Made by a program: the position numbers and the translations under genes
Assembly (NCBI GenBank): GCA_014376575.1
Contig: JACMRF010000062.1
Location: 1 to 22,782 of the forward strand
Source: Undibacterium sp.
Lineage (GTDB): Bacteria; Pseudomonadota; Gammaproteobacteria; Burkholderiales; Burkholderiaceae
Length of the DNA stretch: 22,782 bases
Reading direction: 5' to 3'
Part shown: piece by piece, positions 7,945-15,457 of the stretch
Layout of the letters: each line of letters starts with the position of its first letter
Position numbering within the stretch: the stretch's first letter is position 1
The notes under the pieces: generated by a model
The model's input: only the letters and a program-made list of their open reading frames with translations
Databases searched by the model: none
Told to the model about the DNA's origin: nothing

Positions 7945-9405
7945 ATGACAGGATTATCTCCAGAAACGCTAGATCCAAGCGACTGGCATGCGCTCCGTGC
8001 TCAAGGGCATCGCATGCTTGACGACATACTTGACTATGCCGAACATTGTCGAGAGCGGCCGGTGTGGCAACCCATTCCTGCCGAAGTCCGTGCACAATTT
8101 CAACAAACATTGCCCGTGGCACCGACCGATTTATCGCTAGTGCATCAGCAGTTCATGCAAAATATTCTGCCCTACTCGGTCGGCAATACCCACCCCGGCT
8201 TTATGGGATGGGTACACGGTGGTGGCAACCCGGTTGGCATGCTCGCTGAGATGTTAGCCGCTGGTCTGAACGCCAATCTTGGTGGGCGCGACCACATGCC
8301 CATCGAAGTCGAACGTCAGATCACGCGCTGGGTTAGCGCACTCTTTGAATTCCCTGATACCGCTAGTGGATTGTTTGTCACTGGTACCTCAATGGCAAAT
8401 TTTATCGCTTTGCTTGTCGCGAGATCAGTTGCCCTCGGCACCGATGTGCGCAAAAAAGGCGTGCGCTCGTTCGATCAGCACCTGGTCGCTTATACCTCGG
8501 CAGGTGCACACGGTTGCATCGCGCAAGCAATGGATATGGCAGGGCTAGGCGTTGATGCGTTACGGATTATTCCGATGAACAGCAATTTCGAAATAGATAC
8601 CGACCTGCTCAAAGCGGCTATCGTTGCAGATCGTCAGGCCGGATTATGCCCATTTTTTATCACGGGGACAGCCGGCTCGGTCGATGTTGGCGCGATCGAT
8701 AACTTAACGCAATTAGCCAATATCGCTGAGCAAGAAAATTTATGGTTTCACGTCGACGGCGCCTATGGAGCACTCGGCATGCTTGCGCCAGATATCGCAC
8801 CACGGCTGGCAGGCATACAGCGTGCCGACTCTATTGCTTTTGATTTTCATAAATGGCTGCAAGTACCTTACGATGCGGGTTTTATTCTGATACGCGACAG
8901 CGTGGCGCACCAGGCAACTTTCGCGACACCCGCTAGCTATTTACGACGCGAAACGAAAGGATTGGCGGCCGGGTCACCTTGGCCGTGTGACTTTGGCCCT
9001 GACCTTTCACGTGGCTTTAGGGCGCTCAAGACCTGGTTCACATTGCAAGTGTATGGTGCTGACCAGCTTGGGAAAATGATCGCCCATACGTGTGAGCTGG
9101 GGCAGTACATGAAAGCATGTGTTCTCTCCAATGCAAAACTTGAGCTACTAGCGCCAGTCGCGCTAAACATCGTTTGCTTCCGTTACCGCTGCGCTCAAGC
9201 AGAAGAAGCCGACAAACTCAATGCAAGCATCGTTGTCGCATTACAAGAATCAGGTATTTCCGCGCCATCCACAACCATCATCAATCAACAATTAGCCATT
9301 CGCGCGGCCATCGTCAATCATCGAACGCGCTCGGACGATGTTGATGCGTTGATCAATGCCACCATCGCTATCGGCGACAGGCTCACTGAGCAAGGACAAA
9401 TCTAA
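7945..9405 (+). CDS. Group II PLP-dependent decarboxylase (aromatic amino acid decarboxylase-like)
   Basis: This 486-residue protein belongs to the pyridoxal_deC family, which includes DOPA, tyrosine, tryptophan and glutamate decarboxylases. Visible landmarks are NTHPGFMGWVHGGG (residues 81-94, substrate-side region), the phosphate-binding loop TGTSMANF (146-153), AGAHG with H189 that stacks on the PLP ring, the PLP-pyridine aspartate D271 in HVDGAYGA, and the Schiff-base lysine K303 in DFHKW. All cofactor residues are present, so it should be active, releasing CO2 from an amino acid to give an amine. The substrate cannot be read from sequence; some relatives catalyse oxidative deamination or other PLP reactions. 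It is the first gene of a tight run: its stop is two bases before the next ATG. The start is fixed by AGGTGG at 7931. Confidence 0.9.
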   Translation: MTGLSPETLDPSDWHALRAQGHRMLDDILDYAEHCRERPVWQPIPAEVRAQFQQTLPVAPTDLSLVHQQFMQNILPYSVGNTHPGFMGWVHGGGNPVGMLAEMLAAGLNANLGGRDHMPIEVERQITRWVSALFEFPDTASGLFVTGTSMANFIALLVARSVALGTDVRKKGVRSFDQHLVAYTSAGAHGCIAQAMDMAGLGVDALRIIPMNSNFEIDTDLLKAAIVADRQAGLCPFFITGTAGSVDVGAIDNLTQLANIAEQENLWFHVDGAYGALGMLAPDIAPRLAGIQRADSIAFDFHKWLQVPYDAGFILIRDSVAHQATFATPASYLRRETKGLAAGSPWPCDFGPDLSRGFRALKTWFTLQVYGADQLGKMIAHTCELGQYMKACVLSNAKLELLAPVALNIVCFRYRCAQAEEADKLNASIVVALQESGISAPSTTIINQQLAIRAAIVNHRTRSDDVDALINATIAIGDRLTEQGQI

Positions 9406-9407
9406 AA

Positions 9408-10706
9408 ATGACCAGTCAAAGCGAACCAACGATGACAACAAGTAACTCAAGTAGCTCAAGTAACTCGAATTACTCGAGTAACGCTAGTAAATCAAGCGAG
9501 CAAAGTACGCTGATCGGTCTGGCACCGCTGATGCGACAGGCATTTTCTGGTGTGGACCTCAAGCCTCTGGGAGCAACACTGATCGCGCGCGCCAATGACT
9601 ACCCTGACGACGCGAACGCCCTGATGGATTTGGCGACAGTATTAATGCTGATAGGCCACCGGGACACTGCTTTATCGACACAAATGGAAGCATTGCAACT
9701 GCAGCCACTCTACTCAATTCCCGCAGCTACCCAAGCTAAAGTCAAGCTGCTGGCATTAATGACGGATGGCGATTTAATGGCAAACACACCGTTAGAATTT
9801 CTCGTAGAAAATTCTGATATTGATCTGCATTTACTGTATGTGGGAGCGGGCGTACCCGCCGTTGCCGTCATACCAGAACATGATGTCTTGTTTATTGCTG
9901 TCGGCGAAGCCGATGACAAGCATGATCTTTTGCGCGACTTGCAAGAAATTGTTCAGACATGGCCCAAGCCCGTCATCAATGCACCGGAGCGCATTATCCA
10001 TTTGGGTAGAGATAGCGCTTACCAGCTATTGCAATCAGAAAATGGCGTTGAAATGCCAACCTCAGCTCGTATAGATCGCCACACACTAGAGCGACTTGGC
10101 CGTGGCGAGCTTGAGATCAGCCAGCTACTTAATGGTGATGATTTCCCCATTATCGTACGTCCGTTAGGCTCACATGCGGGTCAGGGTTTACAAAAAATAA
10201 TGGCGGTAAATGAGATGACGGATTATTTAGAAAATAATCCTAGCGCTGAATTTTATATAGCCAGATTTATTGACTACCGTAGCCAAGATGGGCAATTCAG
10301 AAAATATCGCATTATCCTCATCGATGGAAAACCCTTCATCTCCCACATGGGTATTTCTGACCATTGGATGATCCATTATTTGAATGCCGGCATGGCTGAT
10401 AACGTCGATAAGCGCAATGAAGAAAAACGATTTATGGAACGTTTTGATGCTGATTTTGTCCCTAGGCATGCGACCGCATTTAACGCCATATCCAACAAGC
10501 TGGGCTTAGACTATGTCGGTATCGACTGTGGCGAAACTCAAGACGGTAAGCTACTTATTTTTGAAGTGGATAGCGATATGATAGTGCATGCCATGGACCC
10601 AACTGATCTCTTCCCCTACAAGCAAATACCGATGCAAAAGCTCTTTGCTGCCTTTCGAGATTTGTTAATCAAGACAGCATCTATGTCATCAGACTATTCG
10701 TCATAA
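9408..10706 (+). CDS. TPR-like/ATP-grasp domain protein, predicted carboxylate-amine ligase
   Basis: This 432-residue protein has three parts. Residues 12-31 are a Ser/Asn-rich low-complexity segment coded by a 9-bp repeat. Residues about 35-120 look like helical TPR-type pairs (ANDYPDDANALMDLATVLML). Residues about 195-425 have ATP-grasp character: a glycine-rich loop RPLGSHAGQGL (251-261), a hinge FIDYRS (287-292), strand RKYRIILIDGKPF (298-310), and the metal-binding end GLDYVGIDCGE...IFEVDSD (366-390) with D373, E386 and D388 as likely ligands. ATP-grasp ligases join a carboxylate to an amine through an acyl phosphate. The substrate is unknown, and I do not recognise a named family. It lies between two PLP enzymes, two bases after the decarboxylase and seven before the next gene, which suggests that it acts on their amine or amino acid. 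A second ATG at 9432 is possible. Confidence 0.75.
   Translation: MTSQSEPTMTTSNSSSSSNSNYSSNASKSSEQSTLIGLAPLMRQAFSGVDLKPLGATLIARANDYPDDANALMDLATVLMLIGHRDTALSTQMEALQLQPLYSIPAATQAKVKLLALMTDGDLMANTPLEFLVENSDIDLHLLYVGAGVPAVAVIPEHDVLFIAVGEADDKHDLLRDLQEIVQTWPKPVINAPERIIHLGRDSAYQLLQSENGVEMPTSARIDRHTLERLGRGELEISQLLNGDDFPIIVRPLGSHAGQGLQKIMAVNEMTDYLENNPSAEFYIARFIDYRSQDGQFRKYRIILIDGKPFISHMGISDHWMIHYLNAGMADNVDKRNEEKRFMERFDADFVPRHATAFNAISNKLGLDYVGIDCGETQDGKLLIFEVDSDMIVHAMDPTDLFPYKQIPMQKLFAAFRDLLIKTASMSSDYSS
9441..9494 (+). repeat. 9-bp imperfect tandem repeat, six units, coding for a Ser/Asn-rich segment
   Basis: Units of the type AGTAACTCA start at 9441, 9450, 9459, 9468, 9477 and 9486 with one to three changes each. 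They are in frame and encode the tripeptides SNS, SSS, SNS, NYS, SNA and SKS near the N-terminus of the ATP-grasp protein. This is likely a slippage-derived flexible leader without a fold. Confidence 0.85.
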
Positions 10707-10713
10707 AAACCGC

Positions 10714-12225
10714 ATGCATGCTTCAGTCATCGTTGATGTTCCAGAATTAAGGCAACTTCTCGTCGAAGGTGGAGATGCCAGAATTACGCCCACCGAAGGG
10801 GGCGTTAATAAATACGGTTGTGCAGTCTATCCACACACGCCGCAAGAGAACTTGTTTGCCTTCGGATCGGCGACGGCATCCACTATTTCGCAAACAGGAT
10901 TAGATGCCGCAAATGCTATTTATCAAAACGTAGTGCAAGCGTACCGCGATAAGGCGCAATACCAGATTTATGAAAATGAATTGAACGCCGTGCGCCAAGA
11001 ATTGACACAATTATGTGAGCTTGATCGTGCATCAGATACCGATATTGTGTTCGCGGCCTCAGGCACAGACCTGCACCTGATCGCCTCGCAATTATTCGCG
11101 AGCTTATCCTCATCACCGACCTTAATCATCATGGTCGAAGCAGGGGAAACCGGCAGTTCTATACCCGCTGCGTTGAAGGGATATGGTTTTAGTGATCGTT
11201 CTGCGTTAGGGGTGCATGTGCGTCGTGAGACTAAAATTAATGGTGCCAACAACATCGAATTAGCAACCGTGGCCTTGCGCCAGCCCGATGGCAATGCGCG
11301 CAACATTGAGGATATTGATGATGATGTTGACGTGCTGGCGAGCACCGCAATCAAACAACACAAGCGCGTTTTATTAATTCTCACCGATGTCACAAAAACC
11401 GGCATGATAGGCCCCTCTATCGCTGCTGCGATACGTCTGCATCAGCAATATCCAAATCAGCTTGAGGTCATGGTTGATGCTTGCCAGTTTAGGATATCCA
11501 ATACCAACCTGCATGCCTATCTGAAACATCAGTTTTTAGTTGCCGTCACCGGATCGAAATTTCTGACCGGGCCCATTTTTTCTGGCGCACTATTTTTCCC
11601 ATCCGTGTTGGCTAGTCGCTTTCAACAGCGCCCTATTCCCAAGGCTCTGCTAGACTACTCCAGTCGCGCCGATTGGCCCAGAAGCTGGTCGGCCGCAGAT
11701 AATTTACATCGCGTCGCCAACTTCGGTTTACTGCTGCGCTGGGTAGCCGCCTTAGCAGAATTACGCGCGTTTCATGCGCTCAATGACGCAGACATCCAGC
11801 AATTTATTGTGCGTTTTCAATCTGCCATAAAACTGTATTTTGTGACGCATGCTGGGTTGTCTTTGCTCCCGACAGGTGTGCCAGACCGGCGTGCTTTATC
11901 TACCATCGCTAGCTGGGATCAACTGCCTACGATTTTTTCTTTCACACTTAATTCAAGCTCAGGCGAGGAAGCGCTCAGCCGTGAGAAATGCATGACCGTC
12001 TATCGGCAACTACAAAAAGAAAAAATGATGCAATTAGGGCAGCCAGTCACATGTGGCATGCGTAACCACATACCAGTAAGCGCCTTGCGCTTATGCCTGA
12101 GTGCAAGGCTGATCGTGGCAGCCACGGCGAATAACGGGCTAAACGCGGAGCATATTATTGAAAATGCGCTGCAGGTATTAGAGTGCACCCGCCAACTTAG
12201 CGCGGATATCACAGAAAGTGAATAG
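10714..12225 (+). CDS. Divergent fold-type-I PLP-dependent enzyme of unknown function
   Basis: This 503-residue protein is not one I recognise by name. It has the landmarks of fold-type-I PLP enzymes in the right order: a phosphate-loop-like ASGTDLHLIA (115-124), an aspartate in MVDACQFR (D255) expected to pair with the PLP pyridine nitrogen, and TGSKFLTGP with K282 as the likely Schiff-base lysine, followed by a glycine-rich FSGALFF strand. The spacing between D255 and K282 resembles the class V aminotransferase and cysteine desulfurase group. The N-terminal motif NKYGCAVYPHTP and the GSATASTIS stretch (51-59) are striking and may form part of the active site. The ATG is seven bases after the ATP-grasp stop, with no obvious ribosome site, so translation is probably coupled. 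The function could be transamination, desulfuration or a lyase reaction. Confidence 0.72.
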   Translation: MHASVIVDVPELRQLLVEGGDARITPTEGGVNKYGCAVYPHTPQENLFAFGSATASTISQTGLDAANAIYQNVVQAYRDKAQYQIYENELNAVRQELTQLCELDRASDTDIVFAASGTDLHLIASQLFASLSSSPTLIIMVEAGETGSSIPAALKGYGFSDRSALGVHVRRETKINGANNIELATVALRQPDGNARNIEDIDDDVDVLASTAIKQHKRVLLILTDVTKTGMIGPSIAAAIRLHQQYPNQLEVMVDACQFRISNTNLHAYLKHQFLVAVTGSKFLTGPIFSGALFFPSVLASRFQQRPIPKALLDYSSRADWPRSWSAADNLHRVANFGLLLRWVAALAELRAFHALNDADIQQFIVRFQSAIKLYFVTHAGLSLLPTGVPDRRALSTIASWDQLPTIFSFTLNSSSGEEALSREKCMTVYRQLQKEKMMQLGQPVTCGMRNHIPVSALRLCLSARLIVAATANNGLNAEHIIENALQVLECTRQLSADITESE

Positions 12226-12326
12226 GTAGCACGCGACGGATAGCCTCACTCTCACAGGCCAGACAAATCCAGATCTATCATTGCTCTGTTACACTTTCTT
12301 CCCGTTTGTTTAATTCTCGTTCACTC

Positions 12327-13073
12327 ATGACACCTCCCGGTTCTCCCATGCAAAACCTCAGCGCAGAGCGTTTTTCAGTGCTATCACTGACCGCCCCCGT
12401 TGCGATGGGCTACATTCCTCTCGGCACGGTTTTTGGATTTTTATTTGTTCAGGCCGGTGCCGACTGGTGGGTCGCGGTGCTGGCGAGTGTATTTTTATAT
12501 GCCGGTGCTGCGCAATACATGATGATCCCGATGCTCGCAGCGGGGCTGTCGGTGGGCACAATTGCACTGGCAGCCCTCATCGTAAATCTGCGCCACGTGT
12601 TCTACGGTTTGTCGTTGCTGAACAAGCTGCCACACAAAAAATGGCTACGCTGGTACATGATTTTTGCACTGACCGATGAAACCTATTCTGTCCTGACGAC
12701 GGTGCCAGATACGACCAGCGACAAGCAGATGGCCTTGCTCGCTTTGCTCAATCAAGCATGGTGGGTAGTAGGAACAATCATCGGTGCGGTCATTGGTGCT
12801 CAGGCACAAATTACGCTAGCGGGTCTCGACTTTGTGTTGGCCGCTTTGTTTGCCGTACTCACCGTAGAACAATGGCGCACGAGAAAAAGCCCGGCGCCGC
12901 TGTGGGTTGCGCTTGTGGCATACGCAGTGGCGTATTCACTCGTGGCAAAACATGCACTGGTTATTTCTATCGCATTGAGCATTGCTGCCGGCATATTCTG
13001 GCAAACCAAGTCGGCCGCATCCACGACATCAGCCGACTCTGCTACCGATAAGGAAGGTGAAAATGATCGATAA
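12327..13073 (+). CDS. azlC: AzlC family amino acid exporter, large subunit
   Basis: AzlC is the large membrane subunit of the AzlCD family of branched-chain and related amino acid exporters. The protein has about seven to eight hydrophobic segments and the two family hallmarks, YAGAAQYM (about residues 58-65 from this start) and NLRHVFYGLSL (87-97). The start is uncertain: ATGs at 12327 and 12348 and a TTG at 12306 are in frame, none has a clear ribosome site, and 12327 is a compromise giving 248 residues. The C-terminus is polar. It overlaps azlD by 11 bases. It lies about 100 bases after the second PLP gene with no clear terminator between, so it may be cotranscribed with the biosynthetic genes. 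Confidence 0.92.
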   Translation: MTPPGSPMQNLSAERFSVLSLTAPVAMGYIPLGTVFGFLFVQAGADWWVAVLASVFLYAGAAQYMMIPMLAAGLSVGTIALAALIVNLRHVFYGLSLLNKLPHKKWLRWYMIFALTDETYSVLTTVPDTTSDKQMALLALLNQAWWVVGTIIGAVIGAQAQITLAGLDFVLAALFAVLTVEQWRTRKSPAPLWVALVAYAVAYSLVAKHALVISIALSIAAGIFWQTKSAASTTSADSATDKEGENDR

Positions 13074-13389
13074 CAACTACGCAGTCGAAGTGATTATTGC
13101 GACGGGATTAGTGACATTTGCCCTGCGAGCACTCCCTTTCGTCGCCGCACAATGGCTGAAGAAACATCCCATCGTGCAACACCTAGGGCAATTTTTACCG
13201 CTAGCGATCATGACCTTGCTACTGCTGCACTCCGCGATGGGCTCCGCGCTAGAACACGCGTCGGGACCATGGCCGGAGTTGCTGGCAATCGCCATCGTAG
13301 TGCTACTCCAATGGCGCAGCAAAAACGCCTTATTGAGTATTATTGCTGGTACCTGTGTGTATGTCGTGATCCGCAATCTTAATTTTTAA
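13063..13389 (+). CDS. azlD: AzlD family amino acid exporter, small subunit
   Basis: AzlD is the small hydrophobic partner of AzlC. The ATG at 13063 is chosen because AGGAAGG (13051-13057) lies five bases upstream and the 108-residue product is the usual size; an upstream in-frame start at 12982 would add 27 residues read out of frame through azlC. The protein has four hydrophobic segments and the family motif TFALRALPF (about residues 16-24), then PLAIMTLLLLHS. The 11-base overlap with azlC indicates coupled translation and fixed stoichiometry. A palindrome with a following T-rich tract lies just downstream and may end the transcript. Confidence 0.92.
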   Translation: MIDNNYAVEVIIATGLVTFALRALPFVAAQWLKKHPIVQHLGQFLPLAIMTLLLLHSAMGSALEHASGPWPELLAIAIVVLLQWRSKNALLSIIAGTCVYVVIRNLNF

Positions 13390-13404
13390 CAGCACACCAA
13401 GAGC

Positions 13405-13474
13405 GCAATGTTCATGCGGGTTTTCAGCCATTTTCGGCCTGTAGACCGCATAGACATTGCGGCATCTTCTTTTT
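13405..13474 (+). terminator. Large imperfect inverted repeat with T-rich tail, possible azlCD terminator
   Basis: GCAATGTTCATGCGG (13405-13419) pairs with CCGCATAGACATTGC (13446-13460) at 13 of 15 positions, enclosing a 26-base loop. A T-rich tract ending TTTTT follows at 13465-13474, a few bases beyond the stem. The position 15 bases after the azlD stop suits transcription termination. The T tract is offset from the stem and the loop is long, so it could equally be a dispersed palindromic repeat. Confidence 0.45.
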
Positions 13475-13509
13475 AACCCAGAATTTCCATTAGGATTGGC
13501 GACGATGAT

Positions 13510-13601
13510 GGATGCACTTGTCGAGGCAGTTTTGCTGCGAATGAGGCGCTAATAGCGAGCTATTGACAACGAAGAGCAGAAAAAATGTCCGAAAATGCAC
13601 C
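13510..13601. repeat. REP-like imperfect palindrome of about 92 bp
   Basis: The centre is a perfect AATAGC-GA-GCTATT (13551-13564). Outward, the left arm (from GGATGCACTT at 13510) and the reverse complement of the right arm (ending GAAAATGCACC at 13601) remain clearly similar over more than 40 bases with small gaps. Sharing of the outer TGCA, TCG, TTTT and CTGC blocks is evident by eye. Location between convergent 3' ends is typical of REP or other small palindromic dispersed repeats. Copies elsewhere in the genome cannot be checked from this window. Confidence 0.65.
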
Positions 13602-13756
13602 TTCAGCATACCAATAGTACCGCAGGTGCGCCTAATAGAAAATCTGGGGTTAATGTGTGGCTCACTGCACCCCTCTTACCAGCAGACGCCGCAGACGCGA
13701 ATGGAAAACGCCTCAATTTGTCTTAGCCAAATCACCCATTATCTTCAGCATTGCCA

Positions 13757-14902
13757 TCAGAAAAAAGTGATCTCGGTACTAGCGCTGGCATATTTTTTCC
13801 CCTTGTCACCATGGTTGTGGTGCTCCTCATTCATGGTGTAAGTTCCTTGCAAGTCTTCCATCCATTGTGCGGTGGATGGCAATTCTTCCTGTCCGAGTTG
13901 AACGACGGTGTCTTGCAACTTACTCATATCGGCAATAACAACATCGAGAATCTGGCTGATGCGATCCTGGAACTGCAAACTCACTAACAAGCTTTCAACG
14001 TCGGTACGAATCACATTGCCGTGGTGGCGCATTTGCTCAGCAGCACCGCCCATTATTTCTACGTGTGAAAGGACATCGCCGACGACAGCACCTGAAATCT
14101 CCAGCACTTTTTTATCGTGAATGGTTGCGCGATCAGCGGCAGCCAAGGCGAATTTCATGATTTCGGATATTTGAGCTACCCGTTCACCCATGCGCTTACC
14201 GGTGTCAGCTGATGACTGCGAAAGCCGTCTCACCTCATCGGCAACTACCGCAAACCCGCGGCCTGCCGGCCCGACTCTCGCCGCTTCGATTGCCGCGTTT
14301 AGCGCAACGAGGTTAGTCTGGGCAGCAATTTGCCCTACTTCAAACGCCATACTATTCATATCAGCGGTAGATTTGGCCAAATCGCGAATACATTGCAGCA
14401 ACTCATCCTTGCTATCAATCATTCTCGATAAAGAGCTGATGACCGGTGTCAGTTCTTTTTTACAAAGATCAAGTAGTGTGATGGTCGCATCGGATTGTTT
14501 TGATTGATCGACGTTACTTACACCACCAAAGCCCGCCTGGTCGAATTCGCTCACGATCGATGAAAAATTATTGATTAACTGTCCTACGGCGTCTTCTGTT
14601 TTTTGCTTGACAGATTCCACATGGGTATTCCAAACCGGCAGTACGTTGTGCAGCAAATGGGCAACGTCGTCCACCATTGCGGCACTCGCATTTGCATCGG
14701 CGTCCAGCTCCTCTAAAATAGCGTGGGCGGCGCGACTTTGAACGAGTCGCCATCCAAGATAAATGATAAGCAACGTCAACACCGCAAAGCAAATTTCAAC
14801 AGCCGGCACCATTGGTTTTTGGATGCTGATAACAGCACAGACAACAACGGCAAGTGCTGCCAGCACCACATCTTTATTTGCCACCAAAATTATTTTTTTC
14901 AT
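13757..14902 (-). CDS. Membrane methyl-accepting chemotaxis protein without periplasmic sensor domain
   Basis: This 381-residue protein has two adjacent N-terminal membrane helices (about 11-28 and 32-52) with almost no periplasmic loop, no visible HAMP domain, and a cytoplasmic MCP signalling domain. The hairpin tip is clear: [20 protein letters not shown] (192-211) followed by [18 protein letters not shown]. In the commonest version the turn reads AGE-x-GRGF; here it is VGPAGRGF. A segment [15 protein letters not shown] (308-322) follows. The C-terminus has EEHHNHGD and no NWETF-type CheR/CheB tether. It likely signals to CheA from the membrane or an internal cue. The ATG at 14902 is set by GAGGAG (14914-14909). 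It follows a single-domain response regulator by 79 bases. Confidence 0.92.
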   Translation of the reverse strand: MKKIILVANKDVVLAALAVVVCAVISIQKPMVPAVEICFAVLTLLIIYLGWRLVQSRAAHAILEELDADANASAAMVDDVAHLLHNVLPVWNTHVESVKQKTEDAVGQLINNFSSIVSEFDQAGFGGVSNVDQSKQSDATITLLDLCKKELTPVISSLSRMIDSKDELLQCIRDLAKSTADMNSMAFEVGQIAAQTNLVALNAAIEAARVGPAGRGFAVVADEVRRLSQSSADTGKRMGERVAQISEIMKFALAAADRATIHDKKVLEISGAVVGDVLSHVEIMGGAAEQMRHHGNVIRTDVESLLVSLQFQDRISQILDVVIADMSKLQDTVVQLGQEELPSTAQWMEDLQGTYTMNEEHHNHGDKGKKYASASTEITFF

Positions 14903-14908
14903 CAATCA

Positions 14909-14914
14909 CTCCTC
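14909..14914 (-). promoter_or_regulatory. Ribosome binding site that sets the chemoreceptor start
   Basis: The minus strand reads GAGGAG, then TGATTG, then the ATG at 14902. The six-base spacing favours this ATG over the TTG codon directly before it. Confidence 0.7.
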
Positions 14915-14981
14915 ATCAATCAATACACGTTTCGCTGGCATGCTCACCGTTAACATCGCTCACATGGCGATTCGATCAGCG

Positions 14982-15398
14982 CTACGAATACATTTTTTCG
15001 ATCGCTTTAGCCAGAGACTCTTTCTGTACAGGTTTTTCTACTGTACCCAGAAAATTTTGTCGCGCTAATTGTGCGACCAATGATGCTGAATACAATACGC
15101 GCGCTCCCTGCCCAGACATCAGAATCACGCCTCCAGTGTAGCTACGCTCATCCATCGCCTTCATGATCGCGAACCCATCAATATCGGGCATTTGTATATC
15201 GCAGATGAGCAAATCTGGCTTTGGCTGGGCTTTATCAAAAGTGGCTAGCGCACTTTTACCGCTGCTAGCACTGACTACCTGGTAGATGCCTAGCTCACCC
15301 AATTGATCAACCACAAAATCAATCTGAAATTCATCATCATCGATGATCATCACTTTCAATTTTTTATCACTAAATGTCATTACATTGCTATTTTCCAT
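14982..15398 (-). CDS. Single-domain response regulator
   Basis: This 138-residue protein is a stand-alone receiver domain with no output domain. The acidic pocket is IIDDDE (D20-D22), the phosphoacceptor is D67 in LLICDIQMPDIDG, the switch serine is S95 in LMSG, and the conserved lysine is K122 in VEKPV. The ATG at 15398 is chosen because GGAGAG (15408-15403) lies just upstream; an in-frame ATG at 15440 would add 14 residues and has no such site. Its later half (SLVAQLARQNFLGTVEKPVQ) resembles the receiver directly before the EAL domain of the neighbouring hybrid kinase, a subtype often attached to EAL domains. It may share that kinase's phosphorelay or act on motility. It lies 59 bases after the hybrid kinase gene. 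Confidence 0.92.
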   Translation of the reverse strand: MENSNVMTFSDKKLKVMIIDDDEFQIDFVVDQLGELGIYQVVSASSGKSALATFDKAQPKPDLLICDIQMPDIDGFAIMKAMDERSYTGGVILMSGQGARVLYSASLVAQLARQNFLGTVEKPVQKESLAKAIEKMYS

Positions 15399-15457
15399 TT
15401 TTCTCTCCAAAAATTGTATTTTCTGAGGGCTGAAGTGCACGCCTAAATTTCAACACT

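Larger units (their letters stand above)
13390..13756. other. Intergenic region between convergent azlD and the chemotaxis gene
   Basis: This 367-base stretch separates genes that converge on it. Apart from two palindromic elements (13405-13460 and 13510-13601) I see no coding region: a short plus-strand open frame starting at 13563 crosses the palindrome and then runs antisense into the chemoreceptor gene. The part from about 13605 to 13756 shows nothing I can name. Confidence 0.75.

Noticed and set aside
10968..11405. 145-residue minus-strand frame inside the second PLP gene
   Set aside because: It is antisense to a 503-residue frame with PLP motifs and tight operon spacing, so it is a shadow.
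13563..13841. 92-residue plus-strand frame after azlD
   Set aside because: It starts inside the palindrome and runs antisense into the chemoreceptor gene, with no domain.
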